Counted from the first letter of the stretch, positions 1-12,830 are shown. The stretch: 64,000 nucleotides of DNA from Sceloporus undulatus (GCF_019175285.1 NC_056526.1:121022599-121086598), one strand, 5' to 3'. The notes: generated by a model from the sequence alone, not told the origin. A program made the numbers and translations.

Positions 1-85
1 TCACCCAGTGGTTTCCATGCCTGAGCAGGGATTTGAACCCTGGTCTCCAGAATCATAATCCAATGCTTAAACCACTGCATCACAA
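1..85 (-). mobile_element. tRNA-derived SINE fragment cut by window edge
   Basis: This is the reverse complement of the 5' half of the SINE family seen complete at 62393-62621. It contains the tRNA-like B-box region (GATTTGAACCC on the + strand) and the conserved GTTTCCATG stretch. The rest lies outside the window. Confidence 0.75.
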
Positions 86-871
86 CTTTAGAACCTAGAA
101 GTGATGAATGAATTCATTCTACAATTTCTATACTGAGACTGGCCATCTTGATCCATTTTTGACCTTTTTGTGCCCTTCCCCTACCCTTGGTGTCACCGAA
201 TCAGATAGTTCTGGAGAACACAAAGGTCATTTTATGACCATTTGCTTGGATCTAATAATGGTACTGCCTGACAGTGGATGTTTGTCTATTCATGTACATT
301 AAGCAAGGGACTGAAAGAAAATAAAATAGTAATAACAATGAATATTGCTACAGTTTTCGTTTTACTATGTGGAGTCTTCTGTAGAACCTCAGAAGCTATG
401 ACTGAAAGAAAGACATACAGAGGAACTGTATAACAGCATAACATAATACATGATTCTAGCAACAGAAGAAAATGAAGATTTCATAATTCAGTACAGTAAC
501 TGTTTCTGTATTCTGCACAGACAGACATTTCTAAAGAAAACTTTCTATATATCATGCTTCGAAGACTGACATCTACTGGTAATATGCTGCAATGTTCAAA
601 GCAGCTTAGAAGCAGTAGTGCAAGGTACTAAGAGAAATTCAAGGAAGACGGTCAAAATATAAATACCTGTACCCAAAGAGTAAAATATGAATGTCCTGAG
701 TATGGTAGGAGAATCAAACAACAACGTCCTATATCAAGACCACTATCCTCTTGCCCAGTCAAGTGTTGAGCCACCACTATGTTAGGACAGCATCAAAGTT
801 ATATGATTCCCCATTAGATGTTATGTATGTGTGTGCATGTCAACTTATTACAACCCTATTAATTTCACATA
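86..871. other. Non-coding, no recognised feature
   Basis: AT-rich DNA with short random reading frames only. If the island at 19 kb is the FRYL 5' end, this would be part of its first intron. Confidence 0.5.
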
Positions 872-1123
872 GGCCTGTTACAGACAGCCAAAATAAAGCT
901 GCTTACAGTGGGATATGCGTTTTCAAACAAAAACACACAATCCCACACAAACAATGATGCATGCGTCCTAAAGTCCAGAATCCACACCAAAGCCATGCTC
1001 CAGTCCTTAGGACTGGAGTGTGGCTTTGGTGCGACTTCTGACTCTTAGGATGCATGCATCATTGAAACACCATACCTCCACTGTGACTCGAAGCAGCTTT
1101 ATTTTGGCTGTCTGTAACAGGCC
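872..1123. mobile_element. Foldback MITE, GGCCTGTTACAGAC family
   Basis: The element reads as one long inverted repeat. It starts GGCCTGTTACAGACAGCC, ends in the complement of this, and the arms meet near 1010 around TCCTTAGGACTGGA. A second copy lies at 53339-53557. It has no coding capacity. A DNA-transposon superfamily could not be fixed because no clear target-site duplication is visible. Confidence 0.85.
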
Positions 1124-2069
1124 ATAGTTTTCTTAGGCAAGTTATACTCAAAGGTTTTTTTGCTAGTTCCTTCCTCTGAAATATAGCTTGATACCTGTTG
1201 GCAGTCTACCATCCAAGTGCTAACCCTAGGGCTGACTTTAGGTTATTTAGGCCTCCATTAAATGTTAAACAGCTCAAATACATCAGCCTTGGAATGAATG
1301 TTGAGATTCAGCAGAGATTTCAGAGAAGATAAACCTTTCCATCCAGATCTTGCATCAAATTCCCCTTCAACTCATTCCCCTCAATTAGCAAACCATATTC
1401 TCTAAAACTACATCTTTTCATATCTATATCCCTTCTACTGATGCTCCACAAAAATTTCCTGAATAATTTCCCCATGTACATTCCCCAAAAGGGAAAAAAT
1501 CCTATTTTTCTTACCACAACCATGTTAACAAACAGCTGAATCAGTGGCTTTCTCAATCACCACCTGAATTCATGCAGCTGCTGGTTCTACAGAGAAGGTT
1601 AGACACAAGCAATTCATCTAATTTCAAAGAGAGCAGTTGGTAAGCCACCCATCCCTCCTTTTCCCCAGCAGTGACCTTTCTCTACTCACTCTGTTCCATT
1701 AACAAGTGAGAAAATAAACACAATTGACTGGCATTTTCACTAAAAGACACATGAGAACTTCCAGAGACCCGAGCCTATTTATCTTTAAAATAGGAGCAGA
1801 CAAGGATGACAAAGGCCAACTTTTGGCCCTACCTCAAGATTTTTCTAGAAAATCAGGCCCAGACGTGACGAAAGTCTATTTTTGCTTTTCTTTTCTCAGG
1901 CTGGAAACTAAAAACATTTCAAGTATAACACTTGTTCCAGCCAGAGTTTTGAGTTAATCTGGGGTTATCTCCCCCCCCCCTTTTAAAATAATTGGTGTCT
2001 AGTTACTTTGGTATGCTAACAGGCTTTCCAAAAAAAGGCTTGCATCAGCAGCTGGCAAAGGCCCATACT
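1124..2069. other. Non-coding, no recognised feature
   Basis: No recognisable gene or repeat apart from a C10 run near 1971. A minus-strand reading frame at 1320-1556 has no recognisable protein similarity. Confidence 0.45.
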
Positions 2070-2490
2070 CTGTTGTTGTGTGCCTTCAAGCTGTATCTAA
2101 TTTAGGGGAACCTAAGAGTTGGTATGGTGCAATGCTTTGAGCATTGGACTATAACTTTAGAGATCAGGGTTCAATTCCCCACAAGCATAGAAACCCACTA
2201 GGTGATCTTGGACAAATCACACTCTCTCAGCCTCAGAGGATGACAATGGCAAATCCCCTTTGAAGAGCCATGCCAGGAAAACTCTATGATAGGTTTTTTG
2301 TCTTAGGGTCGCCATAAGTTAAAAAAGGCTTTGAGGGACACCACAAAGAGAACTCATTACTGAGTTTTCTGGGGCTGAGAATGTGTGACTTGCCCAATGC
2401 CACCCAATGGCTTTCCATGGCCAAATGGGAAACCAAACCCTGATTTTCAGATTCACAGTCCAATACTCAAACCACTAGAACACACTGGCT
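2070..2490 (-). mobile_element. tRNA-derived SINE, split by a second SINE
   Basis: The minus-oriented SINE begins at 2070 (GTTGTTGTGTGCCTTCAAG), stops near 2115, and resumes at about 2335 up to the tRNA-like head near 2490. The gap is filled by a plus-oriented SINE of the same family. Confidence 0.75.
2117..2334 (+). mobile_element. tRNA-derived SINE inserted in another SINE
   Basis: Plus-strand copy with tRNA-like head, B box (GGTTCAATTCC near 2168), the conserved stretch around CTCTCAGCCTCAGAGG, and the tail TTAGGGTCGCCATAAG. It is younger than the SINE it interrupts. Confidence 0.8.
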
Positions 2491-2589
2491 CACACTTTCC
2501 ATAAACCTGCTTTAAAATCATAACACTATCAATAAGAAGTGATTTCCGTTTTTATTGGCCGCCAGATGGCAGTGCAGATGACTTCATGA

Positions 2590-2740
2590 ACACAAGCCAT
2601 ATTGACCAAAAACAAAAGCAAAAATACACAAAGTATTTTCTGATGTCTTTTCGGGGGGTCAACCAAGAAGGGATAAAATACATCACACTAGCTTTCGAAA
2701 GCACTACTGCCTTCATCAGATGAAAATGAAAAATCACACC
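2590..2740. repeat. Dispersed repeat with AGCTTTCGAAAGC core
   Basis: Contains CTAGCTTTCGAAAGCACTA followed by CTTCATCAGATGAAAATG. Related wording recurs at 13855-14085, 27880-27970 and 57960-58060. It is a non-coding interspersed repeat whose class I could not assign. Confidence 0.5.
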
Positions 2741-3147
2741 GGTAAGAAAAGTTATGGTCTTGCGCGTCACAGATTTAAATCTCATGTTTGCTTATGGTGG
2801 CACTGAGGGTGGGTCTATGCTGATGATGGGTTAAGCCAAACCCCCTCATGACTGTGAGATGAGTGGGACCAAAGGCAGTAAAAGAAATGCAGAGTTTTGT
2901 AATACTGGCAGCAACAAAGCACCTCTTTTGAGAACTGGGGCTGTTCCTGTCCTGTGTGAGGCCACATGCGATCTCACAGGCAGTCTAGTGAGTTTCTCAG
3001 GTTTTGTGCTCTAAGCCCCTGAGTAAAAAGGTAGGTCTAGCCAACCAGCTTCTACCCACATGCTCCCTGTGCCCTCTCCCTCCTTCTCCCCATTGGCAAA
3101 TGGAATGAAGAATATATTGTAGCAGCAAGGTCACTTTTTCCCTTACT

Positions 3148-3340
3148 TTGTTGTTGTTGTGTACCTTGAAGTCGTTCCTGACTTAAGGCAATACTGAGGC
3201 ACCATCTCACAAGCTTTTCTGGGGTCCAGAGGGCATAACTCACACAAGGTCACCCAGTGGGTTTCCATGGCCAAGCGGTGAACTGAACTCTGATCTCCAG
3301 AGTCACAGTCTAACACTCAGACCCCCAGACCAAGCTGGCT
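3148..3340 (-). mobile_element. tRNA-derived SINE
   Basis: Minus-oriented copy. It runs from the tail (TTGTTGTTGTGTACCTTGAAG) through GTTTCCATGGCCAAGC to the head near AGACCAAGCTGGC. Confidence 0.8.
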
Positions 3341-5407
3341 TTTCCTCTCCTCTTTCTATAGGGGGAAAGAGGATCCGGGCAGCCATGTATAATGTATAAA
3401 AGCTGGTGTGTGTGTGTCTGAGGAGAGGGATGGAGAAACAGAATTTTTAATTAAGATCAGATAAGGATTCTGAAAGGGGAGGGAGTTCATTTCAATTAGT
3501 CCAGAGGGGACTGTGATTCATTTAGACTAGACAAGTCTGGTTGGTATTCCTACTGAGAGCAAGAGAGTACTGTATTTAAAAGTCAGCAATAGTTGTAGTT
3601 AATGTAACCATACTAAGCTTGAAGCAAGCTACATAAGCCACTTTCTTTCGTCATATTATTGAATACAGTTACAGTTTGGTTTTTTTACAAGAGATGTCTC
3701 TGTCAGAATGAAGGTCCTGTCAAAGCATTAACAAGATTGAACAGAGATGGATGAAACATATTTTTATCCTAAATAAAGTGGGTAAGTCATACAGCTTGGA
3801 ATGCCTCTCCAGGTTAAAGACTTAACATATGGTTCAGATATAAAAACAAGTTATACCTGTGTATTTTAAATAAACTGTTAACCCAATATTTAATTAGCCA
3901 TGAAATTAAGTACCTAGCACCTTGGATTACGGTTGAATTTGAACAGAGGAGCCTCTGGATATAGCAGTTAAAGAACAAATGGTTTAATAGATGCTAACAT
4001 TCAGTTTAATACTTGGCATTAACTCTTCCAATCCTGAACACTCCTCTCGAAGCTCACCCTCCCACCCATAATAACTACACTAAAGTTTAGCTCATAGAAG
4101 GAAGGCAATATCCAGGGAGGAGTAATGGAAAAGCATTTCACTGGATGCAAAAAATCTTGACAAAAGTGGCCTTTTTGCACCTCTCAAGACTAGTTGCCAG
4201 AAGAAATGCCTTGCCTCAAAAAGGTGCAAGGTGAAAGGGAAATGCATAAGTGAGTAATGCTGCCAGGATCATTTTGTGTTTGAATGTTAAGCAATATTTT
4301 AGGGATTAAGATTATTCAGTAAAATAGAACTTTCATTTGACTGGGTACTTTCTTGCAATTCCCAATATCAGCAAAAAATTAAGTTAATTATACAGTTCCC
4401 ATCTTGCATTTGCTTAAGGAGCTGAGGAAAATGCAACAAAACTCCTCAAATTTTAGACCTCTCCTGCATGGGGCTGCACAAAGAGCATGTTAAAATAATA
4501 TAATTATCATCAATTACCTATTTTCATAAGCAGAAAAATAAATCTGAAAGCAATAGCAACAAATCTAACACAGAGAGGCCGAAGAAATAAGCAATTCTCC
4601 AATGACAGCGTTATTTTTAAAGACGCATGTTCAGCCTTTGAACACAAACAGAATTATTTTTAAGCTCTTCAATTTCTCCTAAGTAAACAGTGCTTGGATA
4701 TGTCCTTCTTAAAAAGGGCAACTTCAATTTTCTTCTCCATCCATTCCTTCCTATTAAGGAAAGTTCTCTACTCTGTTATGCATTCTGATGCTTTCGCCAG
4801 GAAATAAAGCAGCTAAATGTTCTCTTTTCCAAAGAGAAGACAGGCATTCAGAAAGCAAAGCACCCTGAAGTCAACAGTAAAAAGAGTAAGTTTAGATCAC
4901 AGCCAGGCAGTTAAAAGCTTTGCAAATCCCATTATCTCTCAGAAGACTTAGCAGAGCTGCAATGTGTCAATTGATTTGATTATCTTTTTAAAAACCTTAC
5001 CATCAGTTAATAATCAAGTACTGTACATATAAAGGTAACTCACAAAAGATGGAGGAGGAGGGTGCTGGTATCATCTGAAAAAGACATTCTCTCCTCTTTC
5101 ACACAAAAGGAACACTGCCTGTAAGATTATCAGTTTTCACACCTTAGCTGACCCTATGTCAAAACAGAGGTATAGGATGAACCACTGTTTTTATTCATAT
5201 GCACCTAGAAATCAACTGCAGCTCAACTAACAACAGTTTGTTTAATCAAAAGCTCATCTTATTTCTTAGTATTTGTACTTATTCCCAAAGTCCCTAAATT
5301 TTAATAGTTATTACCTAGGATTGGAAAACAGAGAGAGAGATTGCTCCTCAATGAGAGAATACCTGGATGTTAATTACTTCAGACTAAAGGGCTCAAATAA
5401 GTAAACT
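3341..5407. other. Non-coding, no recognised feature
   Basis: Two kilobases of AT-rich sequence with a short TG run near 3406. No exon-like frame with splice sites and no familiar repeat was found. Confidence 0.45.
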
Positions 5408-5606
5408 TGGATTTCCACCTAAACATTAGGAAGAACATTCTGGGAGTAAGAGCTGTTCGACAGTGAAACACACTCCCTTGGAGAGAGGTGGAGTCTCCTT
5501 CTTGGGAGGCCATCTGTCAGGGGTGCTTTGACTGTGCATTCCTGCATGGCAGGGGGTTGGACTGGATGACCATTGAGTCCTCTTCCAACCCTTTGATTCT
5601 ATGACT
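5408..5606 (+). mobile_element. CR1-type LINE 3' end
   Basis: Matches the 3' part shared with 20275-20622: ATTAGGAAGAACATTCTGG, then a stretch near GGAGGCCATCTGTCAGGGG, then GGTTGGACTGGATGACC, ending in TTTGATTCTATGA. CR1 elements are usually 5'-truncated, as here. Confidence 0.75.
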
Positions 5607-6194
5607 GTGGAAGTCCAACATTTCTTCAAATTCAGCCACATCCCTACTAAAATAATTTCTTCAGTACCAGGAACACACAAGGTGCAGTACAATAAAAAAG
5701 AATGGACAAAACCTGAGAGACAAGTTCAAACTTCCTTTGGCTTACTAGTTTGATAACAATTTGTATTTTCTTTTTAAGCCAACAAGCTGAAAGTGACACA
5801 ATGGCACATCTGTTGCCAATGATATATACACTCGCACCATTTCTACATCCAACAACACATGCTGGAAATGAAGTACATGAAATACCTTTTACTGCATGAG
5901 GTGATTGTGTGAAAAAGCCAATAGGTATTGGAAAGAAAAAAGCCAAGAGATATTGGAAAGAAATTCAGAAATAGATGTAAAATATTTTAAAATATAAAAT
6001 ACAATTGAAGCCAGAGCTTTTTTTTTTTTTTTTAGGCAAAGCAAAAGACAAATTCAAAGGAATTTTAGGGTGATGCACTATATGATTATTGCAACAACAC
6101 CATTATATGCTCAGATGAGAAATAGTGAATATACATCATCAGAAGGAGAATGGAATATGGATATACAATAACACTGATCAAGGAGAAAGATTTA

Positions 6195-6608
6195 CTGTAT
6201 ATACTCATGTATAAGTCTAAAAATTTTGATCAAAAAATTGACCCAAAAAACCTGAGTTGATGTATCCACAGGTCGATCTAGATACTTGTAAGTACTGTAT
6301 GTTAACACTTATTTTAAAAAAGGAACCATCCCCTGGTGAAAGGCAAAAACATAATCTGTCCTGGAATCACTGACCCTCCCCACCCCCTTTATTCTTTCAT
6401 CCATCCAGCTTTTATTTTGAGCAAATACTTATGCCTGCTAGAATTTTATAAGTTCTTTGGCATTGTTTTCCTTTTCAACATCCTTTGTTACACGCCCAAT
6501 AGATTTCATCCTCGACTTATCCACGGGTCATATCAAAATCCATAATTTTGACATCAAAACTTACCCTTGACTTATACATGAGGTCAATGGATAATCAAGT
6601 ATATACAG
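6195..6608. mobile_element. MITE with CTGTATATACT termini and TA target duplication
   Basis: Starts CTGTATATACTCATGTATAAG and ends with the inverse near AGTATATACAG, with TA on each side (6193-6194 and 6609-6610). Related copies lie at 17112-17506 and 59308-59596. TA duplication and short inverted ends fit the Tc1/mariner group. Confidence 0.75.
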
Positions 6609-6619
6609 TAGGCAATTTT

Positions 6620-7000
6620 TTAAAAGACTATAAATTATTTTTACCTTATATCGAAAAGAAAAAATTGGAAGATTATGTTTGCAGGATTTGATGCTTACAG
6701 CTATATTGTTATACTTTAGGTCAGAAGTTGTATCATGGTATTGTATTAAATGGTATCAACACAATAAATAAGTTCCTTATAATGAATAATTCATTTTATA
6801 TTCTTTGATTTGGACGGTGGGAATTCAATTAAATGTTGTTCTATGTTGTGGGGGGTTTAGGTATTTGGTTTGTTCTGTGCGTGGATAAGGTTGGGGGACA
6901 GAAAGAGGATAATTTTAAGTATATGTATGAGTGTATAATAGTGTAATGTATTGTAAGATATTTAATTTGTTTATTAATAAAATATATATTTTTAAAAAGA
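6620..7000 (+). mobile_element. Possible LINE 3' tail
   Basis: Low-complexity T/G-rich sequence ending with repeated TTTATTAATAAAATATATA then A-rich sequence. This resembles the 3' untranslated end of an L1-like element. No coding part is present, so the call is tentative. Confidence 0.3.
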
Positions 7001-7789
7001 ATGCATATTTTAAGATGGCTTATGAAATGTATTTAGGAGACATCTGCACAGGTGAAGTATAAAAGCTATTTATTTACATCCTAACCTTCTTTAAAGGTAA
7101 ACTGAACAAACCCAACAAGCCTTTGAGGTCAAGAAACTGATTTGTTCAATGCAGATTCAAAGCTCAACAAGGATATGAACACAATTTCTCATATCAAGAA
7201 CAATACCTAACCACACCTTGTATAGAAACAGGTAACTTCTATCAATAGAGGAGACACAGTGAAGCTTCCATGTATGTTTGAATAATCCATACATCCTAAT
7301 GAACATTCTGGGAACCACTGTGTTTAGCAGTTATAAAAAATGAAAATTTCTTAGAGCATTAGTAATCAGTACTGGACAATCTCTCCTCTGGATGCAAGGT
7401 ACTCAAGCAAGTGGTCACTGCTCCAAACATTTCTGAATGACAAACCATCCATTTTCATTTCAACCTATCTTCCAGTTCTATTTTAAGAATAAAATTGCTT
7501 CTTTTATGGATCAGAACTACCAATCCATTTGGCATGAAAATCCTCTTATTTCTAACAAAGGCAGTAGCTCCTACTCAGGAAGGAATCGTTTCTGCTTTGG
7601 CCAAGGTTAAAAAGAAATACTTGCTGAGAGAAAGTCTGCAAATCAGCTGCATACCCTTAACCTGAACTGTTTCAACTGCCACTTCTGCACAACTCTATTG
7701 CACCTTGGTCACAACAGCTGGTGAGAGGCCCTCCCTACATTTCAACTGTCACTGCTGTGGCCTCAGAGGGACAGAAGAGCAGCCAGCAT
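7001..7789. other. Non-coding, no recognised feature
   Basis: AT-rich sequence without recognisable exon or repeat signature. Confidence 0.4.
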
Positions 7790-7955
7790 CTGCTGGACTT
7801 AATCCCCTCTGCACTGCCATCCCCTTTTCACTGTGTGTCATGTTTTATTAGAGTATAAGCCTGAAGGCAGAGAACTGTCAAATTAACTATTTGTAAGCTG
7901 CTCTGCAAGCCTTTTCGACTGAGGGCCCAAATAAATAAATAATAAATACACTTTT
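7790..7955 (+). mobile_element. LINE (CR1/L2-like) 3' end
   Basis: Contains TAAGCCTGAAGGCAGAGAA, then TTGTAAGCTGCTCTGCAAGC and an AAATAAATAAATAATAAATA end. The same tail recurs at 21490-21655. Only the 3' end is present. Confidence 0.6.
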
Positions 7956-8137
7956 AAAAAGCCAACAATGGGTAGGCTGCCCAGTTTAGTTTTCACAAGC
8001 AAGCCTGTGAAAAAGGGGGAAATAACCTAATTCATTATTTATAGCCAAACTATGTCAGAAGTCCTTTTAAAACTGTTGCTAATATTAAGAATGATTAAAA
8101 TAAAAGCATTACAAGTACTATTTTAATAGGAACAGTA

Positions 8138-8492
8138 ATTTAGGGCCGCAACAGACCAGCAAAATATGCTGACTTCCTGGTGGCTTGGGGGCATGGCATA
8201 TACACAGCGCATGCCCCAACAGCCGTCAGGAAACCACAGTGAAGCTGCTCGGCCATTTACACAGTGGCAGCTTTCCGGCACTCCAGCGGTGCGGTGTTTA
8301 GACACCACATGCTGCAGGAGCGCTGAAAAACTGTGGCGAAACGGGCGCCCTTTTTCCAGCACAAAAAGGAGCGGCATTTTGCCACTTCCTCTTGTGTTGG
8401 AAAAAAGCTGACTGGGGTTGTTGCATGTGGTTGCCGCAGCCCCAATCCAGCGCTGCTCTGCTTTGGGCCGGTCTGTTTTGATTCTTAGAAGC
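8138..8492. mobile_element. GC-rich non-autonomous DNA element, CAACAGACC ends
   Basis: A GC-rich block in AT-rich surroundings. The left end reads GGCCGCAACAGACCAGC and the right end, reversed, reads AAACAGACCGGCCC. Internal self-complementary parts include GGGGCATGGC against GCATGCCCC. Overlapping long frames on both strands follow from base composition. Confidence 0.55.
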
Positions 8493-9127
8493 ATATGATT
8501 GTGTGAAAATCTATAATAGCCTTATTTGGGGAAGAAATCTAAGCATTTGTGGGGGAAAAACCAGAAATTAACATTTTTAACATATAAAATTTGTTCAAGA
8601 TGATATATAATCTTACCAGTATAAAGCCATTTGTAATTGTACAATGGACACCATCTGGAATGGACTCATCATGACATTTTCCCTTTCCTAGGAGCCAAGC
8701 TTGTGCTTTCGGTGTGCAGGATTAGATATAAAAATGAAAAGAAATCTGGACCACTTGCTGGAGAGACACAGGTTTTTAAGGAACTCATGTGCAATAAGCT
8801 AGAAAAGAAAAAAGATAATAGATCATTAATATATATACACGGAGACTATACTTATTTATATCATGTAATCTAACATAACAGGACCCTCAAGGCAGCTTCT
8901 ACTTAACTTCTTTGACCAGTCAGCAGGTTTGCCATGAGGAGACCATGTCACATTCCACTTTTCATTTTCCCACTTCAATTTTATTCTACCCAGCAATGAT
9001 TCCATCTCTTTTCTTTCCATTTGCTCAACAAACGGAGGACCACTGAAACACAGCGGGCCACCACAGAGATACCGAGATTTCCTCTTCTGCCTATTTTAAG
9101 GGGTATTTCATTCAAGACATTTATATA
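8493..9127. other. Non-coding, no recognised feature
   Basis: Short random frames only, and no splice-flanked conserved peptide recognised. Confidence 0.4.
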
Positions 9128-9355
9128 CAGTCAGCCCTCCACATCCACAAATTGTTTATTCATGGATTCAACCATCTATGGCTTGAAAATATTTTTAAAA
9201 TATATAAATTCCAGTATATAAACCTTGATTTTGCCACTTTAAGATAACATTTTACTGTGACACTGTATTTAATGGGACTTGACCATCTACAGATTTTGGT
9301 ACCCACAGGGTTCTGGAACCAAATCCCAGCAGATACCAAGGGCCCACTGTACAGC
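9128..9355 (+). mobile_element. Tigger/pogo-like MITE
   Basis: Starts ACAGTCAGCCCTCCACATCC and ends with the inverse form (TACCAAGGGCCCACTGTAC). The interior holds GATTCAACCATC and CAGATTTTGGTACCCACAGG. This matches the pogo/Tigger MITE pattern of amniotes. Relatives lie at 16351-17563, 44783-44938 and 50205-50413. Confidence 0.75.
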
Positions 9356-10254
9356 AGAATATTATTTACCTAGCATATGGCTGACTTCTAAGCTACAGTG
9401 GAGACATTGTAGGAAAACAGGAGGTTTGATTAATAGAAGTAGCTATGAATTCTTCCATTTAGCAACTTGTCAGAAAAGACACTTAAATTTCACATCTGAA
9501 AATATCCATTAAGTGAATTGTTGTAAATGCAGTAAGTATGCACAAAAAACCCCAGTACAGTAATCATATTACAAACAAAAGGGTAATCTCATTTTTAAAA
9601 AAAGTTAACCATGCTTCATTAACAACCTACTGTAAAATCACAAGAGAGCATACCTCAGACTCATGTCAGTTACATGCTTGTTTTAACTTGCATAAGCTGC
9701 AGGATGCTACTCCTCCCCACCACTGCCATTCCTCTTCCCTACTAGGAGCTACAGCAAGTATTTAGTGTTTAGGATTTATTAATTTCACCCTGCAGGCTGC
9801 TCCAACGAAGTCCAACTGTTTACAACAATTCAAGTCTCAACATGCAACAGCAGGGCTTAGTTTAAAAAACAAAACAAAATATTGTTAATTATCATAGGAG
9901 AAAAGACTCTAGATGTAAACAGAACTGTACTCAAATGAGTTTTATCAGTGTTCCAATACAAGAATTTACTGATTTCCTTTTAGCAGTAAACAATGGAGAA
10001 ACAGTCAGACATGGGAAGCCCACTCCCTCTTAATCATCCTCCACATTTTATGCACAATTGATTCAACTTCCTGATCAGGGCTTTCCAGAGAACAAGATAA
10101 GGATCTGTTTTCAAATCACGCAGACAAAAGCAAAAGCAGACATCCATGAAATTTTAGTAATACATGTGGCTTTGTATTTGCGGAGCGCAAATAAGAAAGC
10201 TAAGACATAAGTCAGGTCACCAAAGTGGAAATCCTAAATGGAGGCTGGTGAAAG
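9356..10254. other. Non-coding, no recognised feature
   Basis: Ordinary AT-rich non-coding sequence. No repeat boundary is certain. Confidence 0.4.
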
Positions 10255-10870
10255 GGAAAAGTTAACCATGGATGCATTTTGGAGGAAGCATTCAAACAGT
10301 CTCAGAAGAAGGAAGGGTGCAGATAAGAGGAAGGAACATCAACAATCTAAGATATGCAGATGACACCATACTACTAGCAGAAAACATTACACACTTGGAA
10401 CAATTACTAAGGAAGGTCAAAGAAGAAAGTGCAAAGGCAGGTCTACTGCTGAACATAAAGAAAACAAAAATGACCACAGAGGTTCTACATTTGAAAGAAC
10501 TAGATAAAATCCTAAAGTGTAAAGATATACAACAGAGCACTAAAGTCAGAATCATCCAAGCCATTGTATTTCCCATTGCCCATTTCCCTAGACAGTAAAA
10601 AAAAAAAAGCGCCAATAGAAAGAAAATCAACTCATTTGAGATGTGCTGCTGGAGAAGAGTGCTGAGGATACTGTGGACAGCCAAAAGGACAAATATGTGG
10701 GCTCTAGAACAGATGCCCTCTAGAAGAGCAGAAAGAGAAGACCACACGACAGATAGGGAGGTCGCAACCCTGAATTTATAGGACCTAAGCAGAGCAGTGA
10801 AAAACAGGGAGCTTGGAGATGTCTCATCCACAGGGTTGCAGTTAGCACAGTCTCTAGACAGTTCAACATG
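10255..10870 (+). mobile_element. BovB (RTE-type) LINE fragment, reverse transcriptase part
   Basis: Codes for a piece of reverse transcriptase with the catalytic motif in NNLRYADDTILLAE, followed by the palm region (KVKEESAKAGLLLNIKKTK). After about 10490 it jumps to KILKCKDIQQSTKVRIIQ, so consensus sequence in between is missing. Beyond an A-rich stretch near 10600 it continues in other frames with WTA-like C-terminal sequence. It is truncated, internally deleted and not functional. The family is recognised from the shared wording with ruminant and squamate BovB. Confidence 0.85.
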
Positions 10871-11854
10871 TGTTTCTTTACTCATACAAGGCTTCCTTGA
10901 CCTGATTGTTTCATTTCATGTGGATACTGTTAGTTTCAAACAAAAAGTTTGCAGAAACATGTTGATCAGCTCTTTTTTGTGTGTGTGTGGTATCCCTATT
11001 CTTTCCATGCTATTTCCATGTGCCGGTACAAACGTCTTTGCTAAAGAAGTAATGTCCTAGAACACACCAACTTTGTTAACTGAGGTATACCTATATTGGC
11101 CCAGGTTAATTTAGAACAGATAACAAGGCAGTTCCATAACACAAGGTTTCCCAGTGTACTCAGATTCTAAGACAGTTGGCACTCATGGGGTGTGACTATG
11201 ATTAACTAGCAAGTACCTGACCAAACCAAGTATACAAGAATGAGAAGCAGGCAGTAAATTAAATGAAGATCCTGGTCCAGGACATTGCACAGATAGAGCC
11301 TGAATAGAACGAGCAATTCAGAGCTGGAAGCCAAACTGTATTCCACAAGAATAGGCTGTTAAAATTTGTAAGGGTGGTTACCTCTCCACCTGTCAAGATT
11401 TATTAAAACAAGAAGGTCCGCTGGCTCAGGAGGATTAGGACTGGAGGATGTGCATCACATGGTTCTTATTAGGAAAGAATATTTGTTATTATTTATTTGT
11501 CAAAATGGGATATTTGATGATTAGGACAGATAACACAGGGGTGAAAATTTTACACAGCAGTCAATTCCCCAGATTTTTGAGGAAATTATTCTGCACAGAA
11601 ATAGATGCAGTTTTTGTGCAAAACCCCATATCTTTTCAGCAAAATGTTTTGTTCTGTTTTGTTTATTGCACTAAAAAAACCTCTACTGTTTTTGGATAGC
11701 CACATGATTTTTTTTTATGCAGAAGTGGTGGTATTTCAATGCCCAAAAATGTTCTGGGTTATATGGAAACAAATGTTTTATGCAAAACCTATGTGGCTAT
11801 CTGGACGTTTTCACACAAAACCCATGACTTTCACACACATGCACACATACAAAT
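10871..11854. other. Non-coding, no recognised feature
   Basis: AT-rich; frames at 10797-11060 and 11448-11699 have no recognised similarity. Confidence 0.4.
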
Positions 11855-12205
11855 GTATAGCATGGGACGGACCGTCCAAAAAGAATGGTCTCCCAGCGCC
11901 TAGTTTTGGTCCACATGGAAGCCGCAGCCTCCAAACCACGGGACTTCCCCGCGGACCAAAAAGAACCCGAGAAAAACAGGTTCTTCCTGCGACGCCATTA
12001 TGACATCACAGTGCGCCAATGGTGCACTCGCGATGTCATAATGGCACCGCAACATTTAGACGCTATGCATCTGGCATGTAACGATGGCTGCGCCCATCTG
12101 TACAGGGTGCCGCCATTTTGATGTCCTCGTCACGTGCAAGGGGCGTCTAGAATCGCCACCTCTCACACATGACAAGGCTGTCCTTTTGCGTCCGTCTGGA
12201 CCGGG
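11855..12205. mobile_element. GC-rich non-autonomous DNA element, GACGGAC ends
   Basis: A CpG-containing block. The left part reads GGGACGGACCGTCC and the right part reads GCGTCCGTCTGGACC in inverse sense. The interior has inverse pairs such as ATTATGACATCAC against GATGTCATAAT. Probably a DNA-transposon derivative; its superfamily is unknown. Confidence 0.5.
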
Positions 12206-12830
12206 CCAAAATTTCTGTCCAGAATAACTTCCCAAACACTTCAGGATGTGTGGCTACCAGGCTAGAACTGCACAGACACATTTATTTTCTCCCACTGTGA
12301 GGAAAAAATGTGGAAAAATTTGGTCCTCATTTGAGGGGATGAAAGAATCAAACATTTAAATTAAAAAGTGTTTCATGAATAAGTGAAGTGTACGTGTTGG
12401 GGGAGTGTGAAAAGTGATCCAGGCGAATGACTCATCTAACTAAACGGGTTGGAAGATGGTATCCCATGTTTTAAGACAGCCTTTCCCAACCTTTCCAAGA
12501 CATGTCAGACTCCCACAATTACGAAGCAACAATGATATTATGGGCTCTGTTCACCATGTGGAGAAGAAAGTCTAGGTTCAAGCAACTTTAGAAAGACGAA
12601 AATAAGACTTTTGAAAGAGCCAATAAAATAAATGTGCCCACAGGATCAACAGTGACAACCTTCATGCCATTCCACGTAAATCCCAAGGTATGTCCCAACC
12701 TAACATTTAATGAGTTAAATAATTATAACACACCTAACTCATTTTTATTAGTATTAATGCATCTTAATTCCTTTCTATGCCTTCTGCTTGTGAATTAAAA
12801 TGTTTTACTTTCAGTACCTCTCCATTAATA

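Noticed and set aside
2117-2190. tRNA gene
   Set aside because: The A- and B-box-like sequence is the head of a SINE that continues into the family's body and tail; the same applies to every other tRNA-like stretch seen.
10292-10885. 197-codon minus-strand frame
   Set aside because: It is the antisense shadow of the BovB reverse-transcriptase fragment.
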